Below, one piece after another: positions 10,844 to 23,100 of a stretch of DNA of 64,000 bases. The position numbers and the translations under genes were made by a program. The notes under the pieces were generated by a model. It had not been told where the DNA came from and made no database searches. It worked only from the letters and a program-made list of their open reading frames with translations. The first letter of the stretch is position 1. Each line of letters opens with the position of its first letter. The stretch is from Hippasteria phrygiana (Eukaryota > Echinodermata > Asteroidea > Valvatida > Goniasteridae): positions 1,984,001 to 2,048,000 of the forward strand of contig JAZGUH010000103.1 of NCBI GenBank assembly GCA_037893225.1, written 5' to 3'.

Positions 10844-13800
10844 ATGGGTAGCTTAGATCTAGCGCAACAATTTGAGACCATCGCCAGCTTCATAGCGTGA
10901 GAACTCTTCGAGAAAATTCAAACCTCGCAAAAATGTATTTGCTGTGAACTATGTGTGCGTTCTTCCGTTTACTGCATTGTGACTGCTTAACGTTTGCCAC
11001 ATTTTCAAATGAACGCCCCTCCTTTCCCTGTTCATAATTGAATGGGATATTGACCAAATCCAGTAATTTTCACACGTATGGGTAGCTTAGATCTAGCGCA
11101 ACAATTTCAGACCATCGCCAGCTTCACAGCGTTAGAACTCTTCGAGAAAATTCAAACCTCGCAACAAATTTCTTTCTGTTAACTCTGTGTGCGTTCTCCC
11201 GTTTAATGCATTGTGGCTGCTTAACGTTTGCCAAATTTTCAGATGAACGCCCCTCCTTTCCCTGTTCATAATTGAATGGGATATTGACCAAATCCAGCAT
11301 TTTTCACACGTATGGGTAGCTTAGATCTAGCGCAACAATTTGAGACCATCGCCAGCTTCACAGAGTTAGAACTCCTCGAGAAAATTCAAACCTCGCAACT
11401 AATTTCTTTCTTTGAACTCTGTGTGCGTTCTTCCGTTTACTGCATTGTGGCTGCTTAACGTTTGCCACATTTTCAGATGAACGCCCCTCCTTTCCCTGTT
11501 CATAATTGAATGGGATATTGACCAAATCCAGTAATTTTCACACGTATGGGTAGCTTAGATCTAGCGCAACAATTTGAGACCATCGCCAGCTTCACAGCGT
11601 TAGAACTCTTCGAGAAAATTCAAACCTCGCAACAAATTTCTTTCTGTTAACTCTGTGTGCGTTCTCCCGTTTAATGCATTGTGGCTGCTTAACGTTTGCC
11701 AAATTTTCAGATGAACGCCCCTCCTTTCCCTGTTCATAATTGAATGGGATATTGACCAAATCCAGCATTTTTCGCACGTATGGGTAGCTTAGATCTAGCG
11801 CAACAATTTGAGACCATCGCCAGCTTCACAGAGTTAGAACTCTTCGAGAAAATTCAAACCTCGCAACTAATTTCTTTCTTTGAACTCTGTGTGCGTTCTT
11901 CCGTTTACTGCATTGTGGCTGCTTAACGTTTGCCACATTTTCAGATGAACGCCCCTCCTTTCCCTGTTCATAATTGAATGGGATATTGACCAAATCCAGT
12001 AATTTTCACACGTATGGGTAGCTTAGATCTAGCGCAACAATTTGAGACCATCGCCAGCTTCATAGCGTGAGAACTCTTCGAGAAAATTCAAACCTCGCAA
12101 CAATTTTTTTCCTGTGAACTCTGTGTGCGTTCTTCCGTTTACTGCATTGTGACTGCTTAACGTTTGCCACATTTTCAAATGAACGCCCCTCCTTTCCCTG
12201 TTCATAATTGAATGGGATATTGACCAAATCCAGCAATTTTCACACGTATGGGTAGCTTAGATCTAGCGAACAATTTGAGACCATCGCCAGCTTCACAGCG
12301 TTAGAACTCTTCGAGAAAATTCAAACCTCGCAACTAATTTCTTCCTGTGAACTCTGTGTGCGTTCTTCCGCTTACTGCATTGTGACTGCTTAACGTTTGC
12401 CACATTTTCAGATGAACGCCCCTCCTTTCCCTGTTCATAATTGAATGGGATATTGACCAAATCCAGTAATTTTCACACGTATGGGTAGCTTAGATCTAGC
12501 GCAACAATTTGAGACCATCGCCAGCTTCATAGGGTGAGAACTCTTCGAGAAAATTCAAACCTCGCAACTAATTTTTCCCATGAACTCTGTGTGCGTTCTC
12601 CCGTTTACTGCATTGTGACTGCTTAACGTTTGCCACATTTTCAGATGAACGCCCCTCCTTTCCCTGTTCATAATTGAATGGTATATTGACCAAATCCAGT
12701 CATTTTTACACTGATGGGTAGCTTAGATTTAGCGCAACAATTTCAGACCATCACCAGCTTCACAGCGTTAGAACTCTTCGAGAAAATTCAAACCTCGCAA
12801 CTAATTTCTTTCTGTGAACTCTGTGTGCGTTCTCCCGTTTACTGCATTGTGGCTGCTTCACGTTTGCCAAATTTTCAGATGAACGCCCCTCCTTTCCCTG
12901 TTCATAATTGAATGGGATATTGACCAAATCCAGCATTTTTCACACGTATGGGTAGCTTAGATCTAGCGCAACAATTTGAGACCATCGCCAGCTTCACAGC
13001 GTTAGAACTCTTCGAGAAAATTCAAACCTCGCAACTAATTTCTTTCTTTGAACTCTGTGTGCGTTCTTCCGTTTACTGCATTGTGACTGCTTAACGTTTG
13101 CCACATTTTCAGATGAACGCCCCTCCTTTCCCTGTTCATAATTGAATGGGATATTGACCAAATCCAGTAATTTTCACACGTATGGGTAGCTTAGATCTAG
13201 CGCAACAATTTGAGACCATCGCCAGCTTCACAGCGTTAGAACTCTTCGAGAAAATTCAAACCTCGCAACTAATTTTTCCCATGAACTCTGTGTGCGTTCT
13301 CCCGTTTACTGCGTTGTGACTGCTTAACGTTTGCCAAATTTTCAGATGAACGCCCCTCCTTTCCCTGTTCATAATTGAATGGTATATTGACCAAATCCAG
13401 TCATTTTTACACTGATGGGTAGCTTAGATTTAGCGCAACAATTTCAGACCATCACCAGCTTCACAGCGTTAGAACTCTTCGAGAAAATTCAAACCTCGCA
13501 ACTAATTTCTTTCTGTGAACTCTGTGTGCGTTCTCCCGTTTACTGCATTGTGGCTGCTTAACGTTTGCCAAATTTTCAGATGAACGCCCCTCCTTTCCCT
13601 GTTCATAATTGAATGGGATATTGACCAAATCCAGTAATTTTCACAAGTATGGGTAGCTTAGATCTAGCGCAACAATTTGAGACCATCGCCAGCTTCACAG
13701 CGTTAGAACTCTTCGAGAAAATTCAAACCTCGCAACAAATTTCTTTCTGTTAACTCTGTGTGCGTTCTCCCGTTTAATGCATTGTGGCTGCTTCACGTTT

Positions 13801-15753
13801 GCCAAATTTTCAGATGAACGCCCCTCCTTTCCCTGTTCATAATTGAATGGGATATTGACCAAATCCAGCATTTTTCACACGTATGGGTAGCTTAGATCTA
13901 GCGCAACCATTTGAGACCATCGCCAGCTTCACAGCGTTAGAACTCTTCGAGAAAATTCAAACCTCGCAACTAATTTCTTTCTTTGAACTCTGTGTGCGTT
14001 CTTCCGTTTACTGCATTGTGACTGCTTAACGTTTGCCACATTTTCAGATGAACGCCCCTCCTTTCCCTGTTCATAATTGAATGGGATATTGACCAAATCC
14101 AGTAATTTTCACACGTATGGGTAGCTTAGATCTAGCGCAACAATTTGAGACCATCGCCAGCTTCATAGCGTGAGAACTCTTCGAGAAAATTCAAACCTCG
14201 CAAAAATGTATTTGCTGTGAACTATGTGTGCGTTCTTCCGTTTACTGCATTGTGACTGCTTAACGTTTGCCACATTTTCAAATGAACGCCCCTCCTTTCC
14301 CTGTTCATAATTGAATGGGATATTTACCAAATCCGGTAATTTTCACACGTATGGGTAGCTTAGATCTAGCGCAACAATTTCAGACCATCGCCAGCTTCAC
14401 AGCGTTAGAACTCTTCGAGAAAATTCAAACCTCGCAACAAATTTCTTTCTGTTAACTCTGTGTGCGTTCTCCCGTTTAATGCATTGTGGCTGCTTAACGT
14501 TTGCCAAATTTTCAGATGAACGCCCCTCCTTTCCCTGTTCATAATTGAATGGGATATTGACCAAATCCAGCATTTTTCACACGTATGGGTAGCTTAGATC
14601 TAGCGCAACAATTTGAGACCATCGCCAGCTTCACAGAGTTAGAACTCTTCGAGAAAATTCAAACCTCGCAACTAATTTCTTTCTTTGAACTCTGTGTGCG
14701 TTCTTCCGTTTACTGCATTGTGGCTGCTTAACGTTTGCCACATTTTCAGATGAACGCCCCTCCTTTCCCTGTTCATAATTGAATGGGATATTGACCAAAT
14801 CCAGTAATTTTCACACGTATGGGTAGCTTAGATCTAGCGCAACAATTTGAGACCATCGCCAGCTTCACAGCGTTAGAACTCTTCGAGAAAATTCAAACCT
14901 CGCAACTAATTTCTTTCTGTGAACTCTGTGTGCGTTCTCCCGTTTACTGCATTGTGGCTGCTTCACGTTTGCCACATTTTCAGATGAACGCCCCTCCTTT
15001 CCCTGTTCATAATTGAATGGGATATTGACCAAATCCAGCATTTTTCGCACGTATGGGTAGCTTAGATCTAGCGCAACAATTTGAGACCATCGCCAGCTTC
15101 ACAGAGTTAGAACTCTTCAAGAAAATTCAAACCTCGCAACTAATTTCTTTCTTTGAACTCTGTGTGCGTTCTTCCGTTTACTGCATTGTGGCTGCTTAAC
15201 GTTTGCCACATTTTCAGATGAACGCCCCTCCTTTCCCTGTTCATAATTGAATGGGATATTGACCAAATCCAGTAATTTTCACACGTATGGGTAGCTTAGA
15301 TCTAGCGCAACAATTTGAGACCATCGCCAGCTTCATAGCGTGAGAACTCTTCGAGAAAATTCAAACCTCGCAACAATTTTTTTCCTGTGAACTCTGTGTG
15401 CGTTCTTCCGTTTACTGCATTGTGACTGCTTAACGTTTGCCACATTTTCAAATGAACGCCCCTCCTTTCCCTGTTCATAATTGAATGGGATATTGACCAA
15501 ATCCAGCAATTTTCACACGTATGGGTAGCTTAGATCTAGCGAACAATTTGAGACCATCGCCAGCTTCACAGCGTTAGAACTCTTCGAGAAAATTCAAACC
15601 TCGCAACTAATTTCTTCCTGTGAACTCTGTGTGCGTTCTTCCGCTTACTGCATTGTGACTGCTTAACGTTTGCCACATTTTCAGATGAACGCCCCTCCTT
15701 TCCCTGTTCATAATTGAATGGGATATTGACCAAATCCAGTAATGTTCACACGT
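9208..15753 (+). repeat. 14-mer HOR, two copies of 3273 bp
   Basis: Copy 1 is 9208-12480, copy 2 is 12481-15753. Rare shared marks include the single-base loss in tagcgaacaatttg (near 12268 and 15541), gcttactgcattg, cagagttag, and gcacgtatggg preceded by tttttc. Differences noticed: ggtattttgacc and accaacttc only in copy 1 (near 10107 and 10190), ctcctcgag only in copy 1 (near 11375), atatttaccaaatccgg only in copy 2 (near 14325), and a C-type patch at 14906-14975. Confidence 0.88.
14819..15052 (+). repeat. A monomer with a C-type patch (conversion candidate)
   Basis: The paired monomer in the first 14-mer (starting 11546) is an ordinary A. Here the span 14906-14964 carries C-type bases (caactaattt, tgtgaac, tttactgc, cttcacg), while the head stays A type (AGATCT, gagaccatcgcc) and the following cacatttt at 14975 fits neither partner's caaatttt. 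The swap incidentally opens a 65-codon frame at 14819-15016. A short conversion tract or a double exchange would explain it. Confidence 0.75.
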
Positions 15754-16455
15754 ATGGGTAGCTTAGATCTAGCGCAACAATTTGAGACCATCGCCAGCTT
15801 CATAGCGTGAGAACTCTTCGAGAAAATTCAAACCTCGCAACAATTGTTTTCCTGTGAACTCTGTGTGCGTTCTTCCGTTTACTGCATTGTGACTGCTTAA
15901 CGTTTGCCACATTTTCAGATGAACGCCCCTCCTTTCCCTGTTCATAATTGAATGGGATATTGACCAAATCCAGCAATTTTCACACGTATGGGTAGCTTAG
16001 ATCTAGCGCAACAATTTGAGACCATCGCCAGCTTCACAGCGTTAGAACTCTTCGAGAAAATTCAAACCTCGCAACAAATTTCTTTCTGTTAACTCTGTGT
16101 GCGTTCTCCCGTTTAATGCATTGTGGCTGCTTCACGTTTGCCAAATTTTCAGATGAACGCCCCTCCTTTCCCTGTTCATAATTGAATGGGATATTGACCA
16201 AATCCAGCATTTTTCACACGTATGGGTAGCTTAGATCTAGCGCAACCATTTGAGACCATCGCCAGCTTCACAGCGTTAGAACTCTTCGAGAAAATTCAAA
16301 CCTCGCAACTAATTTCTTTCTTTGAACTCTGTGTGCGTTCTTCCGTTTACTGCATTGTGACTGCTTAACGTTTGCCACATTTTCAGATGAACGCCCCTCC
16401 TTTCCCTGTTCATAATTGAATGGGATATTGACCAAATCCAGTAATTTTCACACGT
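15754..16455 (+). repeat. Three-monomer bridge between HOR blocks
   Basis: Three monomers join the 14-mer pair to the 6-mer pair: an E-like one with catagcgtgag and caattgttttcctg (15754), an A with cagcaatttt upstream (15988), and a D' (16222). No gene or unique sequence is present. Confidence 0.8.
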
Positions 16456-19027
16456 ATCGGTAGCTTAGATCTAGCGCAACAATTTCAGACCATCGCCAGC
16501 TTCATAGCGTGAGAACTCTTCGAGAAAATTCAAACCTCGCAAAAATGTATTTCCTGTGAACTCTGTGTGCGTTCTTCCGTTTACTGCATTGTGACTGCTT
16601 AACGTTTGCCACATTTTCAAATGAACGCCCCTCCTTTCCCTGTTCATAATTGAATGGGATATTGACCAAATCCAGTAATTTTCACACGTATGGGTAGCTT
16701 AGATCTAGCGCAACAATTTGAGACCATCGCCAGCTTCACAGCGTTAGAACTCTTCGAGAAAATTCAAACCTCGCAACAAATTTCTTTCTGTTAACTCTGT
16801 GTGCGTTCTCCCGTTTAATGCATTGTGGCTGCTTAACGTTTGCCAAATTTTCAGATGAACGCCCCTCCTTTCCCTGTTCATAATTGAATGGGATATTGAC
16901 CAAATCCAGTAATTTTCACACGTATGGGTAGCTTAGATCTAGCGCAACAATTTGAGACCATCGCCAGCTTCATAGGGTGAGAACTCTTCGAGAAAATTCA
17001 AACCTCGCAACTAATTTTTCCCATGAACTCTGTGTGCGTTCTCCCGTTTACTGCATTGTGACTGCTTAACGTTTGCCAAATTTTCAGATGAACGCCCCTC
17101 CTTTCCCTGTTCATAATTGAATGGTATATTGACCAAATCCAGTCATTTTTACACTGATGGGTAGCTTAGATTTAGCGCAACAATTTCAGACCATCACCAG
17201 CTTCACAGCGTTAGAACTCTTCGAGAAAATTCAAACCTCGCAACTAATTTCTTTCTGTGAACTCTGTGTGCGTTCTCCCGTTCACTGCATTGTGGCTGCT
17301 TCACGTTTGCCAAATTTTCAGATGAACGCCCCTCCTTTCCCTGTTCATAATTGAATGGGATATTGACCAAATCCAGCATTTTTCACACATATGGGTAGCT
17401 TAGATCTAGCGCAACAATTTGAGACCATCGCCAGCTTCACAGCGTTAGAACTCTTCGAGAAAATTCAAACCTCGCAACTAATTTCTTTCTTTGAACTCTG
17501 TGTGCGTTCTTCCGTTTACTGCATTGTGACTGCTTAACGTTTGCCACATTTTCAGATGAACGCCCCTCCTTTCCCTGTTCATAATTGAATGGGATATTGA
17601 CCAAATCCAGTAATTTTCACACGTATGGGTAGCTTAGATCTAGCGCAACAATTTGAGACCATCGCCAGCTTCATAGCGTGAGAACTCTTCGAGAAAATTC
17701 AAACCTCGCAACTAATTTCTTTCTTTGAACTCTGTGTGCGTTCTTCCGTTTACTGCATTGTGACTGCTTAACGTTTGCCACATTTTCAGATGAACGCCCC
17801 TCCTTTCCCTGTTCATAATTGAATGGGATATTGACCAAATCCAGTAATTTTCACACGTATGGGTAGCTTAGATCTAGCGCAACAATTTCAGACCATCGCC
17901 AGCTTCATAGCGTGAGAACTCTTCGAGAAAATTCAAACCTCGCAAAAATGTATTTCCTGTGAACTCTGTGTGCGTTCTTCCGTTTACTGCATTGTGACTG
18001 CTTAACGTTTGCCACATTTTCAAATGAACGCCCCTCCTTTCCCTGTTCATAATTGAATGGGATATTGACCAAATCCAGTAATTTTCACACGTATGGGTAG
18101 CTTAGATCTAGCGCAACAATTTGAGACCATCGCCAGCTTCACAGCGTTAGAACTCTTCGAGAAAATTCAAACCTCGCAACAAATTTCTTTCTGTTAACTC
18201 TGTGTGCGTTCTCCCGTTTAATGCATTGTGGCTGCTTAACGTTTGCCAAATTTTCAGATGAACGCCCCTCCTTTCCCTGTTCATAATTGAATGGGATATT
18301 GACCAAATCCAGTAATTTTCACACGTATGGGTAGCTTAGATCTAGCGCAACAATTTGAGACCATCGCCAGCTTCATAGGGTGAGAACTCTTCGAGAAAAT
18401 TCAAACCTCGCAACTAATTTTTCCCATGAACTCTGTGTGCGTTCTCCCGTTTACTGCATTGTGACTGCTTAACGTTTGCCAAATTTTCAGATGAACGCCC
18501 CTCCTTTCCCTGTTCATAATTGAATGGTATATTGACCAAATCCAGTCATTTTTACACTGATGGGTAGCTTAGATTTAGCGCAACAATTTCAGACCATCAC
18601 CAGCTTCACAGCGTTAGAACTCTTCGAGAAAATTCAAACCTCGCAACTAATTTCTTTCTGTGAACTCTGTGTGCGTTCTCCCGTTTACTGCATTGTGGCT
18701 GCTTCACGTTTGCCAAATTTTCAGATGAACGCCCCTCCTTTCCCTGTTCATAATTGAATGGGATATTGACCAAATCCAGCATTTTTCACACGTATGGGTA
18801 GCTTAGATCTAGCGCAACAATTTGAGACCATCGCCAGCCTCACAGCGTTAGAACTCTTCGAGAAAATTCAAACCTCGCAACTAATTTCTTTCTTTGAACT
18901 CTGTGTGCGTTCTTCCGTTTACTGCATTGTGACTGCTTAACGTTTGCCACATTTTCAGATGAACGCCCCTCCTTTCCCTGTTCATAATTGAATGGGATAT
19001 TGACCAAATCCAGTAATTTTCACACGT
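16456..19027 (+). repeat. 6-mer pair (1403 bp shift), E-A-B-C-D
   Basis: E-A-B-C-D at 16456-17624 recurs at 17859-19027. Both aaaaatgt (16541, 17944) and catagggtgag (16971, 18374) repeat at 1403 bp. Copy 1 has private changes gtatcggtag (16456), gttcactgc (near 17281) and cacatatggg (near 17387); copy 2 has cagcctcac near 18836. The monomer between them (17625-17858) is a hybrid with an E-like head (catagcgtgag) and a D tail (tttctttg). Confidence 0.87.
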
Positions 19028-20195
19028 ATGGGTAGCTTAGATCTAGCGCAACAATTTGAGACCATCGCCAGCTTCACAGCGTTAGAACTCTTCGAGAAAA
19101 TTCAAACCTCGCAACTAATTTTTCCCATGAACTCTGTGTGCGTTCTCCCGTTTACTGCATTGTGACTGCCTAACGTTTGCCAAATTTTCAGATGAACGCC
19201 CCTCCTTTCCCTGTTCATAATTGAATGGTATATTGACCAAATCCAGTCATTTTTACACTGATGGGTAGCTTAGATTTAGCGCAACAATTTCAGACCATCA
19301 CCAGCTTCACAGCGTTAGAACTCTTCGAGAAAATTCAAACCTCGCAACTAATTTTTCCCATGAACTCTGTGTGCGTTCTCCCGTTTACTGCATTGTGACT
19401 GCCTAACGTTTGCCAAATTTTCAGATGAACGCCCCTCCTTTCCCTGTTCATAATTGAATGGTATATTGACCAAATCCAGTCATTTTTACACTGATGGGTA
19501 GCTTAGATTTAGCGCAACAATTTCAGACCATCACCAGCTTCACAGCGTTAGAACGCTTCGAGAAAATTCAAACCTCGCAACTAATTTCTTTCTGTGAACT
19601 CTGTGTGCGTTCTCCCGTTTACTGCATTGTGGCTGCTTAACGTTTGCCAAATTTTCAGATGAACGCCCCTCCTTTCCCTGTTCATAATTGAATGGGATAT
19701 TGACCAAATCCAGTAATTTTCACACGTATGGGTAGCTTAGATCTAGCGCAACAACTTGAGACCATCGCCAGCTTCACAGCGTTAGAACTCTTCGAGAAAA
19801 TTCAAACCTCGCAACAAATTTCTTTCTGTTAACTCTGTGTGCGTTCTCCCGTTTAATGCATTGTGGCTGCTTCACGTTTGCCAAATTTTCAGATGAACGC
19901 CCCTCCTTTCCCTGTTCATAATTGAATGGGATATTGACCAAATCCAGCATTTTTCACACGTATGGGTAGCTTAGATCTAGCGCAACCATTTGAGACCATC
20001 GCCAGCTTCACAGCGTTAGAACTCTTCGAGAAAATTCAAACCTCGCAACTAATTTCTTTCTTTGAACTCTGTGTGCGTTCTTCCGTTTACTGCATTGTGA
20101 CTGCTTAACGTTTGCCACATTTTCAGATGAACGCCCCTCCTTTCCCTGTTCATAATTGAATGGGATATTGACCAAATCCAGTAATTTTCACACGT
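17859..20195 (+). repeat. 10-mer HOR (2337 bp), 9-mer plus one hybrid
   Basis: E to E distance is 2337 bp (17859 to 20196). The order is E-A-B-C-D-F-(C/F hybrid)-C-A-D', i.e. the 9-mer with a single extra monomer after F. The extra monomer is described separately at 19261-19493. Confidence 0.87.
19261..19493 (+). repeat. C/F hybrid monomer, unequal-crossover product
   Basis: The head is C (cactgATG, agatttagc, catcacc), the tail is F (caactaatttttcccatg). The tail even repeats the rare gtgactgcctaacg change that sits one monomer upstream (19168 and again 19401, 233 bp apart). This is what an exchange between C and the neighbouring F, misaligned by one monomer, would leave. Confidence 0.88.
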
Positions 20196-23100
20196 ATGGG
20201 TAGCTTAGATCTGGCGCAACAATTTCAGACCATCGCCAGCTTCATAGCGTGAGAACTCTTCGAGAAAATTCAAACCTCGCAAAAATGTATTTCCTGTGAA
20301 CTCTGTGTGCGTTCTTCCGTTTACTGCATTGTGACTGCTTAACGTTTGCCACATTTTCAAATGAACGCCCCTCCTTTCCCTGTTCATAATTGAATGGGAT
20401 ATTGACCAAATCCAGTAATTTTCACACGTATGGGTAGCTTAGATCTAGCGCAACAATTTGAGACCATCGCCAGCTTCACAGCGTTAGAACTCTTCGAGAA
20501 AATTCAAACCTCGCAACAAATTTCTTTCTGTTAACTCTGTGTGCGTTCTCCCGTTTAATGCATTGTGGCTGCTTAACGTTTGCCAAATTTTCAGATGAAC
20601 GCCCCTCCTTTCCCTGTTCATAATTGAATGGGATATTGACCAAATCCAGTAATTTTCACACGTATGGGTAGCTTAGATCTAGCGCAACAATTTGAGACCA
20701 TCGCCAGCTTCATAGGGTGAGAACTCTTCGAGAAAATTCAAACCTCGCAACTAATTTTTCCCATGAACTCTGTGTGCGTTCTCCCGTTTACTGCATTGTG
20801 ACTGCTTAACGTTTGCCAAATTTTCAGATGAACGCCCCTCCTTTCCCTGTTCATAATTGAATGGTATATTGACCAAATCCAGTCATTTTTACACTGATGG
20901 GTAGCTTAGATTTAGCGCAACAATTTCAGACCATCACCAGCTTCACAGCGTTAGAACTCTTCGAGAAAATTCAAACCTCGCAACTAATTTCTTTCTGTGA
21001 ACTCTGTGTGCGTTCTCCCGTTTACTGCATTGTGGCTGCTTCACGTTTGCCAAATTTTCAGATGAACGCCCCTCCTTTCCCTGTTCATAATTGAATGGGA
21101 TATTGACCAAATCCAGCATTTTTCACACGTATGGGTAGCTTAGATCTAGCGCAACAATTTGAGACCATCGCCAGCTTCACAGCGTTAGAACTCTTCGAGA
21201 AAATTCAAACCTCGCAACTAATTTCTTTCTTTGAACTCTGTGTGCGTTCTTCCGTTTACTGCATTGTGACTGCTTAACGTTTGCCACATTTTCAGATGAA
21301 CGCCCCTCCTTTCCCTGTTCATAATTGAATGGGATATTGACCAAATCCAGTAATTTTCACACGTATGGGTAGCTTAGATCTAGCGCAACAATTTGAGACC
21401 ATCGCCAGCTTCACAGCGTTAGAACTCTTCGAGAAAATTCAAACCTCGCAACTAATTTTTCCCATGAACTCTGTGTGCGTTCTCCCGTTTACTGCATTGT
21501 GACTGCCTAACGTTTGCCAAATTTTCAGATGAACGCCCCTCCTTTCCCTGTTCATAATTGAATGGTATATTGACCAAATCCAGTCATTTTTACACTGATG
21601 TGTAGCTTAGATTTAGCGCAACAATTTCAGACCATCACCAGCTTCACAGCGTTAGAACTCTTCGAGAAAATTCAAACCTCGCAACTAATTTCTTTCTGTG
21701 AACTCTGTGTGCGTTCTCCCGTTTACTGCATTGTGGCTGCTTAACGTTTGCCAAATTTTCAGATGAACGCCCCTCCTTTCCCTGTTCATAATTGAATGGG
21801 ATATTGACCAAATCCAGTATTTTTCACACGTATTGGTAGCTTAGATCTAGCGCAACAATTTGAGACCATCGCCAGCTTCACAGCGTTAGAACTCTTCGAG
21901 AAAATTCAAACCTCGCAACAAATTTCTTTCTGTTAACTCTGTGTGCGTTCTCCCGTTTAATGCATTGTGGCTGCTTCACGTTTGCCAAATTTTCAGATGA
22001 ACGCCCCTCCTTTCCCTGTTCATAATTGAATGGGATATTGACCAAATCCAGCATTTTTCACACGTATGGGTAGCTTAGATCTAGCGCAACCATTTGAGAC
22101 CATCGCCAGCTTCACAGCGTTAGAACTCTTCGAGAAAATTCAAACCTCGCAACTAATTTCTTTCTTTGAACTCTGTGTGCGTTCTTCCGTTTACTGCATT
22201 GTGACTGCTTAACGTTTGCCACATTTTCAGATGAACGCCCCTCCTTTCCCTGTTCATAATTGAATGGGATATTGACCAAATCCAGTAATTTTCACACGTA
22301 TGGGTAGCTTAGATCTAGCGCAACAATTTGAGACCATCGCCAGCTTCATAGCGTGAGAACTCTTCGAGAAAATTCAAACCTCGCAAAAATGTATTTGCTG
22401 TGAACTCTGTGTGCGTTCTTCCGTTTACTGCATTGTGACTGCTTAACGTTTGCCACATTTTCAAATGAACGCCCCTCCTTTCCCTGTTCATAATTGAATG
22501 GGATATTGACCAAATCCAGTAATTTTCACACGTATGGGTAGCTTAGATCCAGCGCAACAATTTGAGACCATCGCCAGCTTCACAGCGTTAGAACTCTTCG
22601 AGAAAATTCAAACCTCGCAACAAATTTCTTTCTGTTAACTCTGTGTGCGTTCTCCCGTTTAATGCATTGTGGCTGCTTAACGTTTGCCAAATTTTCAGAT
22701 GAACGCCCCTCCTTTCCCTGTTCATAATTGAATGGGATATTGACCAAATCCAGTAATTTTCACACGTATGGGTAGCTTAGATCTAGCGCAACAATTTGAG
22801 ACCATCGCCAGCTTCATAGGGTGAGAACTCTTCGAGAAAATTCAAACCTCGCAACTAATTTTTCCCATGAACTCTGTGTGCGTTCTCCCGTTTACTGCAT
22901 TGTGACTGCTTAACGTTTGCCAAATTTTCAGATGGACGCCCCTCCTTTCCCTGTTCATAATTGAATGGTATATTGACCAAATCCAGTCATTTTTACACTG
23001 ATGGGTAGCTTAGATTTAGCGCAACAATTTCAGACCATCACCAGCTTCACAGCGTTAGAACTCTTCGAGAAAATTCAAACCTCGCAACTAATTTCTTTCT

